Assembly (NCBI GenBank): GCA_963422465.1
Contig: OY730173.1
Span: forward strand, 3,286,001-3,350,000
Direction of reading: 5' to 3'
DNA from: Lichina pygmaea
Lineage: Eukaryota; Ascomycota; Lichinomycetes; Lichinales; Lichinaceae
DNA length: 64,000 bases
The notes beneath the pieces were generated by a model. It was not told where the DNA came from. It made no database searches and saw only the letters and a program-made list of their open reading frames with translations. Shown here piece after piece: positions 25,217 through 37,318 of the stretch. The position numbers and the translations under genes were made by a program. Position 1 is the first letter of the stretch; the number at the start of each line of letters is the position of its first letter.

Positions 25217-28213
25217 TCAGTTCGACTCAGGAGTACCTTCCACTTCCTCGGCTTCTGGATCTCTTGCACCATGCTCCAGTAGAACCTGGATAACCACTTC
25301 ATGGCCTCTCTTGTCTTCTGCTGTCCACGATGACCAGTAGGACAATCCTGCCCTTGCAGCACCCAGAGCCGAACCATAATTTCCACCCCGCAAATTCACA
25401 TCGGCTCCAGTCTGGAGCAGCTGCTCCACGACCTTGTTGCGGCCGCCTTTCGAAGCAGCCTGCAAGGCAGTGCCATATACTCCACCTTGCAAGTTCACAT
25501 CAGCTCCAGCCTGGAGCAGCTGCTCCACAACCTTGTTGTGGCCGCCTTTCGAAGCAGCCTGCAAGGCAGTGCCATAGTATCCACCTTGCAAGTTCACATC
25601 AGCTCCAGCCTGGAGCAGCTGCTCCACAACCTTCTCAGAGCCCTGATTTGAAGCAGCCTGCAAGGCGGTGCCATAGCATCCACCTTGCAAGTTCACATCA
25701 GCTCCAGCCTGGAGCAGCTGCTCCACAACCTTCTCAGAGCCCCGATAGGAAGCAGCCTGCAAGGCAGTGCCATATCTTCCACCTTGCAAGTTGGGAATAC
25801 TTCCCTTCTTGAGCAGACACTCAACAAGATCAGAAAGTCCGAAAATCGACACATAATACAGAGGAGAGGCAAAAGGGCCATGATTGCGGGTGTCCAGCAG
25901 CTCCCAGGCCTTGTCAGGATTGTAAAGGCGTATGGAGTTTCCTAGGCGGTTGGGACAGTCCAAGACTTGCATGGCCAAAGATAAGGGTGCCGAATTGATT
26001 TCCTTGTCACTAACTGCAGGGTAGTGCTGGCACCAGTTTTTTGCTGCGTATCTCGCAAGTGGGAAGGTCGGAAGATTCTCAGATGTCAATGAGTCGATAT
26101 CATGAAATTGAAGCAGGTACACTAGACAGGTCTTGGCTATAGATATACTGGCAGGTAGCTGGGCAATGGCGAATTTCGAAACCTGCGATTGGCCAATACG
26201 TTCGGAGGTAAGATATTCGCTAATTGAGTAATGGGCTAGCTTGACGACAGTCTTACTTCCATCGTCGTCGGCATCGTCGGTGTCGTCAGAGTCGTCGGGG
26301 TCGTCGTTGCCGGTGTCGTAGGAGTCGTTGGAGCCCTGGTAAGCCGAGCCTTCGGTTGTGATCAAACCCGGGCATAACGTTAGCACATCCGAGGGGCGGA
26401 AGGGCCTTCTGTTTGGATCGATCCTCGGTTCTTCGTCCAGGACTACAGTAAGAACCTCCATGATCTCGCGTAGGCGCATTGGACGAGCAGAGAAGCAAAT
26501 CCATTCAAGGACTCTGAGAGAGTCCTCTTTGTCCTCATCGGGAATGTTTGATAGAACTCTCTCGTACGTCGCGTCAAGGGTTGGCGGCATGTTGTTCAGC
26601 GCGTTCTGTATCTTGACAGGAGTGGTGCACTTTCGCAAAAATTCTAGCTGGCAGAAGACCCATTGGAACCTGGGAAGAGACAGTGAGCAACACAATTAAA
26701 TTTACGTTTTAAAACAGGGAACCTCCTTACATTCCTTGTGCCTTCTTGACCAAGGCTTCTTCTATCTTAGCTTGCACATCTTTGGGGAAACTTTTCAAGC
26801 GCGAGTCCTCGTGAAGTGTTTTGTGGACATGGACCCGGATATCTCCACCAATGAGCTCACTTCTAACGTCCAGCTGCATCACCTTCAAGTCCAGCATTCC
26901 ATCTTCGATGTCCTTTTCTTTCCGGCTAGTTGCGAGGATACGAAGGTTGTCGAGATTCCACTCGGCCGTCTCCTTCAGAAGGTCCAGCAGTTCTTGCCGC
27001 TCGGTGCATTCGTCCAACGCATCGATGACAACATAGGAATTCTTGGCACTTCCAAGCAAGGATTGCAGAATCTTTTGGAGGTCCCCGTAGGATGGCTGTT
27101 GTTCCCCGTTCCGATAGCTGGAGTACATATCCAGCAACACTTGCGGAATTTCTGGAGCCTGTGCCAACAGCTGCGTGATCAGAGACCGAACCAGGCTTCC
27201 TGTTTTCTGCTTCGAGTCGTCACTGAATTCAAAGTAGAAGAAAGCAAGAGCTGAGGCCTGGTCTGTCCGGCAATGGATCGTGATGTCTTCTATCGCAGTG
27301 GAGCTGCAAAGGATCTCAGAAACGAATTTCCCCAAGCATTGTTACAGTTCACTGACCACAGAACAGACTTCCCACAACCAGCTAAGGAACCCGCTTAGTT
27401 TCTGATGTCTATCAGGGCTGTACTTGCTAACTTACGGATAGCATGAACCCAGAGAAAGGAGCTCCCATTGCCCTTCCACTCCTGATATATCTCACTTCGA
27501 ATGAACCAGTCTCCTGTGCCTTCCTGATGAAGCCTGCGCATGCTATTGTGGCGTGGTGACGGATCAGGTGCGGCCAGCCATTGACATATGTCCTTGCGCT
27601 GGTGATCTGCATGTTCAGTAAGTAAATGTCAGTTCTCGGAGCAGAGATGAAACAGGAATTGATCACGTACTGATGTAGTCGGTGTCCACATACTGACGAA
27701 GCCTAGCAAAATGTTCATGAGTGACTAGTGTCGATTTACTGCGAGAAAAATTAGTAGAAAACTACCAGTCTCAGACTATGGGACTTGCGCTTGATCAACA
27801 GACAGTGCTAGAATCAAACTGGCTTTGAAAGCTCTAATGCTTTCGAGAGACCGTTTGACTTCCTTCTCTTTGAATGGCCTTATTAGAGCCTTCCCTAAGG
27901 CCTTCAAACCAGCTCCTTGCTCCAGGGCTTTCAAAAGCACCTCTAGCTGGGTCTTGCACTCGGTAAACGGCCCGTTAGGCTTCGTGAGCTCGTCAAGTGA
28001 GGGCAAGCGCGAGGAACCCTTTTGGTACTCGTCTGCTGCGAGCTTGAGGAGTTGATCGAGATTACCCTGTAAGCTAGACACTTCGCTCACGATACGATTG
28101 GCGTCCCTAGAAGCTTTTCTAGCCACCTCTTGATAGTCGTAACAGAGCTTTATAACTTTCGAAGAGATCTGGATGGCAGCGATAACGCCAGCAGTGAGAC
28201 TCAGCGGATCCAT
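25217..28213 (-). CDS. NLR/STAND protein: fungal N-terminal domain, NACHT, ankyrin repeats
   Basis: Intracellular receptor of the type involved in fungal nonself recognition and incompatibility. It starts MDPLSLTAGVIAAIQISSKV (fungal STAND N-terminal domain, helical), chosen over an upstream in-frame ATG at 28288. Introns of 53-65 bp follow, one after LILAL and others flanking ARLRQYVDTDYI and HQRKDICQWLAAPDP...FLWVHAI. Walker A (PGCGKSVLC) is encoded by a 25-nt microexon at 27357-27381. Walker B is YVVIDALDEC. After GMFQWVFCQLE come a helical region, an acidic DDPDDSDDTDDADDD stretch and a C-terminal array of 33-residue ankyrin repeats. Four of these are almost identical (consensus YGTALQAAS...KVVEQLLQAGADVN). 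A degenerate repeat precedes the array and an irregular one ends it. About 920 residues; no stop or frameshift seen. Confidence 0.87.
25390..25790. repeat. 99-bp tandem repeats encoding near-identical ankyrin units
   Basis: Four consecutive 99-bp units in the NLR gene differ at only a few codons. The variable residues fall after GG (R, C, Y, V) and in the second helix stretch (YRGSE, NQGSE, KGGHN, KGGRN). Confidence 0.92.
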
Positions 28214-28499
28214 TCTGGCGGTGATGATGGTCGATAGTGGAAAGTATGAAGCTGTCAGAGCAAGCGTGCATTGATGAGTGAAGATCACGAAGATGCCATG
28301 TCAGCAGAGCGAAGAGTGGGGAGATGAACAGACGACAGCCTTTGATGACTAAGCGCAGTTGTTCACCTGGAGCCTGATGTTCAGCTCAAGGCACAGCCAC
28401 GCAAGGCAGACTTTGGATACCGTGTTTGTTTTTAGAATGTATGCGGCGAAGCTACATGAATGTCTAGAAACATTATGCTACAAAGACTGCAAGGCAGAC

Positions 28500-31266
28500 T
28501 CAGAGCTTAGACTTGACAGCCTCAAGCCGAAATTTGACATCCTTCAACACCTTGGTCGTCGGGCGCCAACTCTCGAACAGAGCCAGCAGCTCCGCCGTCT
28601 CATGGCGAAGGGCGGTTCGAACATAGTCCTCCTCGAGCAAGCCACGCATGGCCCAAGGCAAGAAGAATGGGTTGTTGCTCGAGGGATTTCGCGGTTCATA
28701 TTGCTGGACCAACAGGGGCGCATCCCCCACCGAGGTCGTCTCGAGCGCAAACTCGACAGCAATACTGAGTTCACCCATTGGTTTTCAGCTGGCTTCAATG
28801 TGTATGTTTAAAGAAAGATCAAAGGGGAACCAACTCACTCGTAAACAATCCGATCATCGTACAGCCGAGAATGCCCTTCGCCTGAGTAAAGACTGCCGGC
28901 GAGTGGTGAGCTCAGTTCACGGATCAAGCCATGGTCCGAAATGCCCCGATTGCGTAGTTTCAATGCGAACCCGACGAGATGCGTTATGCTGCTCATATCA
29001 GCACGTCCTTGTCTAGAAAATGAATCAGCCTGGCGCGTGCCACTTACAAGTCTGGAGCATGCACTCGGCCGTCCACAAAAACAGCTCGATAGATATAAGG
29101 ATGGTTCACGGTCGAGAAAATAGAAGACTATGGCAACGTAAGCCACTACCTCCTGGCACTATCTAAAAGCGGAGAAACTCACCTCTAAAGGCACCAGCTG
29201 ATCATCAATGCTTCCAATAAAAACGACCCTCACTCGATGCTTCACCGCGATGCGTAGAGCATCTTCATACCGCTTCGACACACCACTTTTAGAATCCGAA
29301 AACTCAAACAGCTCGCCCGCCGATGACCCGCTGAAGAGGCGTGACTTGTAATCAGGGAACGGGCCCAGATTGATGCCGGCCATGGCGCAGACGCCGACTC
29401 GCGCCAAGTGAAGACAACCAAATTCGATGAGTTTGGCAACGAGCATCATTGCCACAGGGACACCTTGCGAGTGACATGCCACCAAGACAAAATCCGCCTT
29501 CCGAATCTTCTCGATCCAGTTCAGCATGAGCTTCCAGAGCAAGTCTACCCTCTCGCCAATCTTTCCCTCTCCTTCGAGGGCAATTGCCTCGACTTCGCAC
29601 TCGTAGCCACGTTTGGCAGTCCAGTCTTTGATGGCATCGGCCGCCGTGCTGGCAAACTTGAACGAAGTGCCCGTGGGTCGGCCGATGAAAGTACGCACAA
29701 GTTGCGCCGGGAAGAATCCATGCACTCCAATCGCAAGTGCTCGCTTGATCCGTGGTGGATGCTGAACCAGCGAAGTATGCCGTGGATCGCTATATTTGCC
29801 AGGTAGGAACATACGAGTCAAATGGCTCAAGAGGGACTCGGTCTCCGTAGGACTGTAGGTGTCATGAATCAGAGGTACTGCCATATTTGATGGTTCCGGC
29901 CGCTGCGACATTTGTCTGGGCGCTGAATCGGGTGTTTTGACAGCAGCAGATTTCGACGCCGCTTTCTGGCTCGTGGTGTCTTGAAAAACTGGCGGCAAGA
30001 CTTGTTCCGGCTCTCTCGGCGGCTCTTTGGCTTGAGGTGATTTTGATTGGCTTGGTTTAGACTTTGCCGATTTAGGTTGATCTTTGCTGTCGGCAGCGAT
30101 GGCATCAGACGGCGACGGGCCTTTGGGAACGCCTTTATCGTCGACAGGGCTTTCCGGAGGACCCGCATTCGCCCTTGACCAAAACGCCCAAACAGAAGCT
30201 CTGGGTGGTATAGGAGAAGACTCGGTAGTCGATTGCGACGGGACGATTGTGGTCTGAGTTTGAAACTCTTCGTCTGTGGTAACACTGTCCTTATTTTTTT
30301 GCTCCGAAGTCGGCTTCAAAGCATCATCACCGGCCGTTGTCGTCGACTCGTTCCCTCTATACCAATATCCAAGCCATGATTTTCCATACTGCTGAGTTTG
30401 TGACATCTCGCCATGCTGCGCGTCAGGAGCCTGATTGTACGCTTGTTGTCCAGTCGTTGCCCCTGAATTCTCATCGAGAGACATGCTTCCAACCTCTTCA
30501 GTTTGTGGAGGATTATTCGCTATGGTATCACCCTGTTTCGGGTGGGCTTCTGGAGGCGGTGCGCTCGCACCTGTCATCGGTAGCCAGCTGAACCAGCCTG
30601 AGGGCTCTTGAGCCTTCGCTTTCGAGTCCTCGCCGACCGGAGCTTGCTCGTTGTGGTCAGGACCTCGAGAGCTCTGAGAGTCGATTGTTGACGCGCGCGG
30701 AGGGTTATCCTGAGCAATGGCACATGGCTCGTGTTTGACAGCCTTCGGCACGCCATCTAGAGATTTTCTAGCACCGGTGCCTGCTATACTGACTTTGTTT
30801 CGCGTAGCGGATATGGGTTGTGGTTTATCAATGGTTCCACGATTCTGGGTGAGAGATCTCGACGGCGAAACTGGCTGATTGATCGGTTGCTTCCCATCCG
30901 TCGCTGGCTCAAGGGAGGCGGTTGAATCGGTATCTCCGGATCTCTCCCTTGCTACAGCTGCTGATATTGTCTCTCGAGCCACTTGCGTCACAGCCGCGGC
31001 CTTGGAAATCCGCGGCCAAGAGTCGCCGTACCACTTGGGGGTGGATCGAGACTGGAAAGAATCAGCGCAAGTGCTTTTAGATGCCATGGTAACAATCTTA
31101 CTGTTTTAATGCTCGACACATCTGACTTTGATGTCGTGGCTGGGTTCACGACAGCGCTCGAGCCATCTGTCCCGGAACTTGATCCACCAGTCGGAGGGGT
31201 TTGACTATCTTTCCGCAACCCCTCCTGAGCTGCTGTCTTTGGCTTCATTTGCTTGCGGGAAGCCAT
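28500..31266 (-). CDS. YML020W-like alpha/beta-hydrolase-fold protein
   Basis: Homologous in pattern to the uncharacterised yeast protein YML020W. Exon 1 is 31266 to about 31106 (MASRKQMKPKTAAQEG...SSIKT). A 49-bp intron leads to SRSTPKWYGDSWPRISKA. A long Ser/Pro/Gln-rich, probably disordered, region holds WLPMTGAS and ASVWAFW patches. The conserved domain is from about 29860 downward: IHDTYSPTETESLL, KRALAIGVHGFFPAQLVRTFIG, VACHSQGVPVAMML (serine-hydrolase elbow variant), GVCAMAGINLGPF and VVFIGSIDDQLVPLE. Three more short exons follow (NHPYIYRAVFVDGRVHAPDF, ITHLVGFALKLRNRGISDHG, then AVEFALETTSV...AVKSKL). The GxSxG-like elbow has Cys at the first Gly position, so catalytic activity is unproven. 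Divergent from spb1. Confidence 0.82.
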
Positions 31267-31600
31267 AAGGACGGCCTATGATCGAGTCGCAGTCGCTGGA
31301 AGAGTAATGGTGTCTGTGACCTCATCAAGGCCGAGCGCGCGCCTAAAGAGCATCATACGTCGTGGGCAGTCACCAGAACGCGCCGCTCACGTGCTTTTTC
31401 AATAGTGCTGATTCTGCCGGGCGGTGAGGCCTGACACCCACGCACGCCACGGATACTGTGCCGTGCAGTACTCGTACGCCTCGTAGTTACGTACATTGAA
31501 GAAAAAGGAAGTTCTCGGTCAAGATATTGCTTCGACTTTGTGGGAAATCTCAAATCACAAGGCACTTTTCCGCAGCGCAATACACAGTTCAACATCAGTC
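31267..31600. promoter_or_regulatory. Divergent promoter, YML020W-like / SPB1
   Basis: About 330 bp between two start codons, with a GTAGTTACGTAC cluster at about 31483-31494. No other element recognised. Confidence 0.4.
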
Positions 31601-34286
31601 ATGGCCGTCCAAAAGAAGGTTCTATTAACGCATCTCAGCTTCAGACGTGGTGATGCTGATATTCTCTTCACAGCATGGCAAAGGTCGGCTCGACAAATGG
31701 TACAAGCTTGCTCGAGAGAAAGGATATCGAGCCCGTGCGGCCTTCAAGTTAATCCAGCTGAACAGAAAATATCACTTCTTAGAGAGGACCAAGGTTCTGC
31801 TGGACCTATGTGCTGCGCCAGGGGTAAGTCAATCCACCCGGATCTCGCTGTGTAGCCCTAGCTGACATCTTTCGCAGTCATGGTGTCAGGTCGCTGCCGA
31901 GACGATGCCGGCAAACAGCCTCATTGTCGGGATAGACTTGGTCCCAATCAAGGCCATCCCACGTGTTATCACTATACAAGGAGATATCACAGCGGACAGG
32001 TGCCGCTCGAACATTGGACAACACCTGAAGACATGGAAGGCGGATACTGTGCTACACGACGGCGCTCCGAACGTGGGGGCGGCTTGGCTCCAAGATGCGT
32101 TCACGCAAGCCGAATTGACGCTGAAGTCACTGAAGTTGGCTACGGAATTCCTAGTCGAAGGAGGGACATTCGTCACCAAGGTTTTCAGATCAAGAGACTA
32201 CAACAGCTTGTTGTGGGTGTTCAATCAGCTTTTCGCCAAAGTGGAGGCAACCAAACCGCCATCGTCGCGGAGTGTGTCCGCCGAAATCTACGTTGTATGC
32301 CGTGGCTTCAAGGCGCCCAAGCGGATCGATCCCAAGTTTTTAGACGCGCGTTCGGTCTTCGCCGAGTTGGCCGAGCCGACACCGAACAACGAAGCCAAGG
32401 TGTTCAAGCCAGAGATAAAAAAGCGGAAGCGCGAGGGCTACAGCGAAGGCGACTATACGCAGTTCAAAGAAATCTCTGTAACGGAGTTTATCCAAACGAT
32501 CGACCCGATTGCGATGCTGGCCAGCTACAATAGACTCACCCTCGAGCAATCGTCAAACGGAGATGTCGCCCTGGCAGCAGTTCAGAGGCTGCCTGAGACC
32601 ACCCAAGAAATTCGGCAGTGCTGTACAGATCTCAAGGTCCTCGGACGGAGAGATTTCCGCGCTCTGCTGAAATGGCGCCTGTTGGTACGCGACAAGTTTG
32701 GACTTGGGCCCAAAAAGTCGGACGCAGAGACGGCGGAAGCGGAAGAGACGGTGAACGTATCGCCATTGGACGATGAACTGCACGTGCAAGAGGAACTGCA
32801 GAAGCTATCCGAAAAAGGAACGGCCCGCCAGAAGAGACAGAGGCGGAGAGATAACGAGCAGAAGCAGAAGGAGATCGTGCGGATGCAGCTGAACATGACA
32901 GCCCCGATGGACATAGGTCTTGAACAATCTGGACCAGAAGGGGCTGATGCTACCTTCTCGCTCAAACCGCTCGCTCGAGCCGGAGCCGTTCGCAAGATAG
33001 CCCGGGGCAGGATGACCATGGTCTCGGAAGCGGGCGGCCCCCGCGCAGATCCTGGGAGGAAGGCGGATGATCCATCAGATGGCGAGTCCAGCGACGATCC
33101 AGAGGATGGACTCGAACGGGAGCTTGATGCTATGTACGAGAACTACCAGACCCGTAGGGCGGAGGTGGACGCCAGATACCGAGCGAAGAGAGCTCGGGAG
33201 GAACGGAGGGATGACGAGTGGGACGGCATCCAACAATCAGATGCAAGGGACAGCAGTGACGAAAATCTGGTGGAGGAAAGCGAGGATGAAGATTCGGAGG
33301 CCAGTGATGGCAGCGAGCGACAGGCAATGCTGATGAATGACGACCTGACAAAAGTGAGCGCAAAAACTCGGCTCTCTCGCCGCGCGGAGCTCTTCTTCGA
33401 ACAGGACATCTTCAAGAGCATAGACGGACTAGAAGACGAGGGAGAGGATGCTGAGGACAAGGGAAAGGAGAAAGGGACTGAACCAGCCTACCAGGATCCA
33501 GAAGCATCGTTCAAGAACCATAACGGTGGACAAGCTACCAGGCGTCGAAGCGGTCAAGGCGAAGAACCCTCCGGTGTCGAAAGTGACCATACACAGGAGG
33601 ATAATGGCGACATCGACAACGAAAGCATACGAGAGACTATCGAGGATGGGCATTTGAAGACGGCTTCAAATTCCGCAGCAGATGAGGGCTTTTGGGAAGA
33701 CGATGAAGAGCCACGCAAGAACGGCCGCCTGGATATTGACATCATCACAGCGGAGGCCATGACTCTGGCACAAAAGCTCGCCACCGGTGAAACGACGCGG
33801 CATCAGGTCATCGACGACGGCTTCAACAGGTACTCCTTCCGGGACAGGGACGGCCTTCCGGATTGGTTTCTCGACGACGAATCCAAGCATAGCAAACCAA
33901 ATAAACCCATCACGGCAGCCGGTGCGGCAGCCATCAAGGAGAAGATCCGGGCACTCAACGCACGGCCGATCAAGAAAGTGCGAGAGGCGAAGGAGCGGAA
34001 GAGATACAAAGCGGCGAAGCGATTGGAAAAGCTGCGGAAGAAATCCGCGCTTCTGGCAGACGATACGGACATGACCGAAAAGGACAAGGCTCAGATGATC
34101 ACGAAGATGATGAGCAAGGCAGCCAGGCGGCAGCCGAAGCGAGAAGTCAAGGTTGTCGTGGCCCAAGGAGGCAACCGCGGCATAAAGGGTCGACCCCGTG
34201 GCGTCAAGGGGAGATACAAGATCGTTGATGCGCGGCTGAAGAAGGACGCCCGTGCCGAGAAGAGACTTGCGAAGAAGAGCAAGTGA
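31601..34286 (+). CDS. spb1: Spb1 27S pre-rRNA 2'-O-methyltransferase
   Basis: Nucleolar FtsJ-family enzyme of 60S maturation; in yeast it methylates G2922 of 25S rRNA. Exon 1 is only MAVQKK (31601-31618). After an intron ending about 31673 the frame reads [26 protein letters not shown], a classic Spb1 start. A second intron (about 31825-31877) splits LLDLCAAPG from [11 protein letters not shown], the SAM-binding motif I. The K-D-K-E set fits K in RAAFKLIQ, D in [11 protein letters not shown] in TFVTKVFRS and E in SVSAEIYVV. The long C-terminal region has acidic stretches ([26 protein letters not shown]) and the conserved basic end with [34 protein letters not shown] and [13 protein letters not shown]. 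About 850 residues. Confidence 0.95.
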
Positions 34287-34803
34287 GTGACTCTGGCGGG
34301 AGATGCATGGAGCATGCGCGAGCTCTGTCTGCTATGCAACATGCCCGAGGGATGTCGGCCCATGAGGAATTCTAGCCAGTGGCTGTGTAGCACATCGTGG
34401 ACGGCATCACAGAATCGGAATCTTTCGCATCACGCTCCTTCAAGTACTAGCTCAGTAGAAGAATGGACCAGGCTGTATATGCAGAGTACCCTCGTCCAAG
34501 CTCGGCATTACGTCGGACATCTATAGTCTACAGGCAGTCACGTCGTGATGCTTACTACTTCTGGGGGCAATTACGGTTACCGGCTCCTTGCTCTTCGATC
34601 AGCGGGTAAGACACTGTAAGTAGGACTATCGACTCGGTCTGCGTAGTGAATTGGCAGAGGATGGTCTAGGCATTGGACACGTACAGTGACTGTCTTGCCG
34701 GCCGTTCTTCGCTCCACAGCGTTGCTCCTGCGCCCATCTTTTGGTCGTCCCCGGCCACCGGCAGAACCCTAAGTACAGCCATAAATAAACTGAGCTACGG
34801 AAG
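34287..34803. other. Intergenic, SPB1 3' flank
   Basis: No gene or RNA recognised. Confidence 0.4.
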
Positions 34804-34993
34804 TACAGTGTCACGACATAAGTCTGCGTACACCGGTACAAGCTGTCAGCTGATACTTTCATAAGTAATACAACTAGATTGAGATGTTACACCAGTAACA
34901 ACAAGCAGCTAAGTATTGATTCTCCATAGTAACCCAAGGTACTTACGTAGATTTTGTATGGAGGTGTACGCAGACTTTTGTCAGGCCACTGTA
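34804..34993. mobile_element. 190-bp MITE with about 31-bp terminal inverted repeats
   Basis: The left end starts TACAGTGTCACGACATAAG and the right end, read inverted, TACAGTGGCCTGACAAAAG. Both continue into the identical 15-mer AAGTCTGCGTACACC (34820-34834, inverse at 34963-34977). The ends begin with TA, as for Tc1/mariner-pogo type elements that duplicate TA. No coding capacity. An internal TACGTAG palindrome is present. Confidence 0.78.
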
Positions 34994-35229
34994 ACTGTAG
35001 ATGTTGGGCACGTGCCACTAAACTAGGGTCATTCTCAGCGAAATGTAAGGTAAGCCAACGTCGCTTACAATCAGGGGTCAAGGTGCCATGACGCCAAAAT
35101 CTGATTCCAGGGCCCCTTCACCTCGTTTCCTCCACTCAGCCAAACCTACAGCATGTACATGCCAGTTTTCCTCTCGTATCCTCACTGTCGAAGAAATCAG
35201 CACTCTTAGCTAGCCATTCGTCGACAACC

Positions 35230-36788
35230 ATGGGTTTCTTTGATTACCTACAGACGGGCGCGACGTCAGCAATCAAGTCCCAGCCGCCCGTCATCAGAAA
35301 GGAAGTGATCACGACTAACACGACCCGGCAACGGCCGAATCCCCAACAGCCTGTCGCACGCTCTACACGCCTTGTGCCGCCAAGAGGCCCGTTACGACCA
35401 TCGCTGAGCAGCGGCCGCAGCACGTCTCTCAGTTCATCGAGTAGCACACCGCTGAAGCCGACTACGGCTCGTCGCAAGAAGAGCACCCCCCTACCAGCGC
35501 CTTTGAAGAGCAGCGACGATGATAGCAGCGGCGATGACTCGGACAGGCCTCCGTTGAAGAAACACAAGCTGTCGACTGTCCGCCAAGTCAGGAACCCAAA
35601 TCGGCGGCTACGTGCAGAAACCAAGTCGTCAGGGGGAACAGATGGCACGTCAAGCCTCGTTCATGCGGCTGAAATCGCGGCCTCGGGAAGTTTGAGTAGA
35701 TATGTCGCCATGTCTGATGACTTGCCTAAGGATCTCACATTACAGTATCCAAGCAAATCGTTACCCGAACGGTACTGCTTCACTCATCGGCCATAGAAAC
35801 GAACCCCGCTCACAATGTGCGTAGATATGAATTGGTTCGACCCAAGGACAAGGACGACTTTGACCCGATCGCGGAAATTGTCGAAGTCGCTCAGCTGGTG
35901 CCGAGATACTATCTGAAGGAGAAGCAGGCCGATGCTTTCCTTAACGAAAGCAGCAGCATCTGTCGAAGGATCAAAAGAGCGCTGTCTCGAAAATCCGGAA
36001 AGGATCTCCACGCTGCTGTGGCTGAGTACAATGCGGCTATCAAGAAGCATTTCGATCAGGGAACCTTTGTCGAGAGGCTAGACAGCATACATGTACTGCC
36101 GTTGCCGCTCGTGGAGCAGATCCTCACTCAGATCTACGCCCGGACTGTGTCCCCTCGTGTCGACTCGCTGCGAAAGTACGAGAACGGCACGGACAACGTC
36201 TACGGCGAGCTTCTCCCGCGGTTTGTGTCGAAGATATTCGTCGAGACTGGCCTCATGTCGGATAAGATCTTCGTGGACTTGGGTTCGGGAGTTGGCAACG
36301 TGGTGCTGCAAGCCGCGCTCGAGATCGGTTGCGAGAGCTGGGGATGCGAAGTGATGGAGAACGCCTGCGAGCTCGCTACTCTTCAAGAACGCGAATTCCA
36401 GGCCCGCTGCCAGCTATGGGGACTTTCTACGGGCGTCGTGCACCTAGAACGGGGGGACTTCTTGACCAACGCGTTGATGGCCCAGATCCTACAGCGCGCC
36501 GACGTCGTGCTCGTGAACAACCAAGCCTTTACGCCTGAGCTGAACGACCGGCTGACCAACCTGTTCCTGGATCTGAAAGACGGCTGCCAGGTCGTGTCGC
36601 TCAAATCGTTCGTGCCGCATGACCACAAGATCACCAGCCGCAACATCAACTCTCCCGTCAATCTCCTCGAGGTCGAGATGAAGACTTACTTCTCAAACTG
36701 CGTCAGCTGGACCAACGCCCCGGGCACCTACTTCCTTGCCAGGAAGGATAGTCGGAAGCTCAAGGCTTTCATGAAGGGGAGGAAATAG
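35230..36788 (+). CDS. dot1: Histone H3K79 methyltransferase Dot1
   Basis: Nucleosomal, non-SET lysine methyltransferase acting on H3K79 in telomeric and transcriptional chromatin. Exons 35230-35771 and 35825-36788 (intron GTACTG...GCGTAG) give 501 residues. The N-terminal 170 residues are basic and Ser-rich ([20 protein letters not shown]), as expected for nucleosome and DNA contact. The catalytic domain has [24 protein letters not shown] and SAM motif [19 protein letters not shown]. It continues with [33 protein letters not shown] and [18 protein letters not shown]. The start [14 protein letters not shown] has an ACCATGG context. Confidence 0.95.
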
Positions 36789-37318
36789 CGGTAGCCGAAG
36801 ACAGGCGCGAAGAGACTTGATGTGGGAGATGGCAGATGTTAAGTTAGAGTGTACGTTTAAGAGGCTTCAGTTGATCGGCGAGGCAGTGCTCTCTTTCGAG
36901 GACTTTTCCATCCGGCTTGCGTGCGCGTACCATCTACCCTCTCCATCTTTTCTTCCTTTCTTTCCTTCATTTCACATCGTTTCGCATGTCCAATCACCAC
37001 CAAGCATCTGGCATCAAGCATCTAGCATCAGCCATCTACACCCGGAAGGATTCCAGACTTCTCATCTCCAAGCATATAACTATATTGCACTTTCTTGCAT
37101 CAAGCACAGGTGTCTCATTCAGATCTTTTCGTTATCGATATTTCGTATAGCATAGAAAAGACAGAAAAGATCGACAAGTCACGCATAGAAATTTCAATAC
37201 CGTGGAATAGAGCAGAGCATGCTTGACTCTCGAGTCATCGATCAGCATCCCAGCTACTCAATCGTACCCTCTTACAGGTATTATCAATCCCTGATTCTCC
37301 ATTCATTGAATCTCGACC
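36789..37318. other. Intergenic, DOT1 3' flank
   Basis: Pyrimidine-rich, with CATC-rich stretches at about 37000-37070; no gene supported. Confidence 0.4.

Noticed and set aside
24985-25386. Open frames across the (GA)n tract encoding Leu-Ser or Glu-Arg repeats
   Set aside because: Artefact of the dinucleotide repeat in the 3' flank of the NLR gene.
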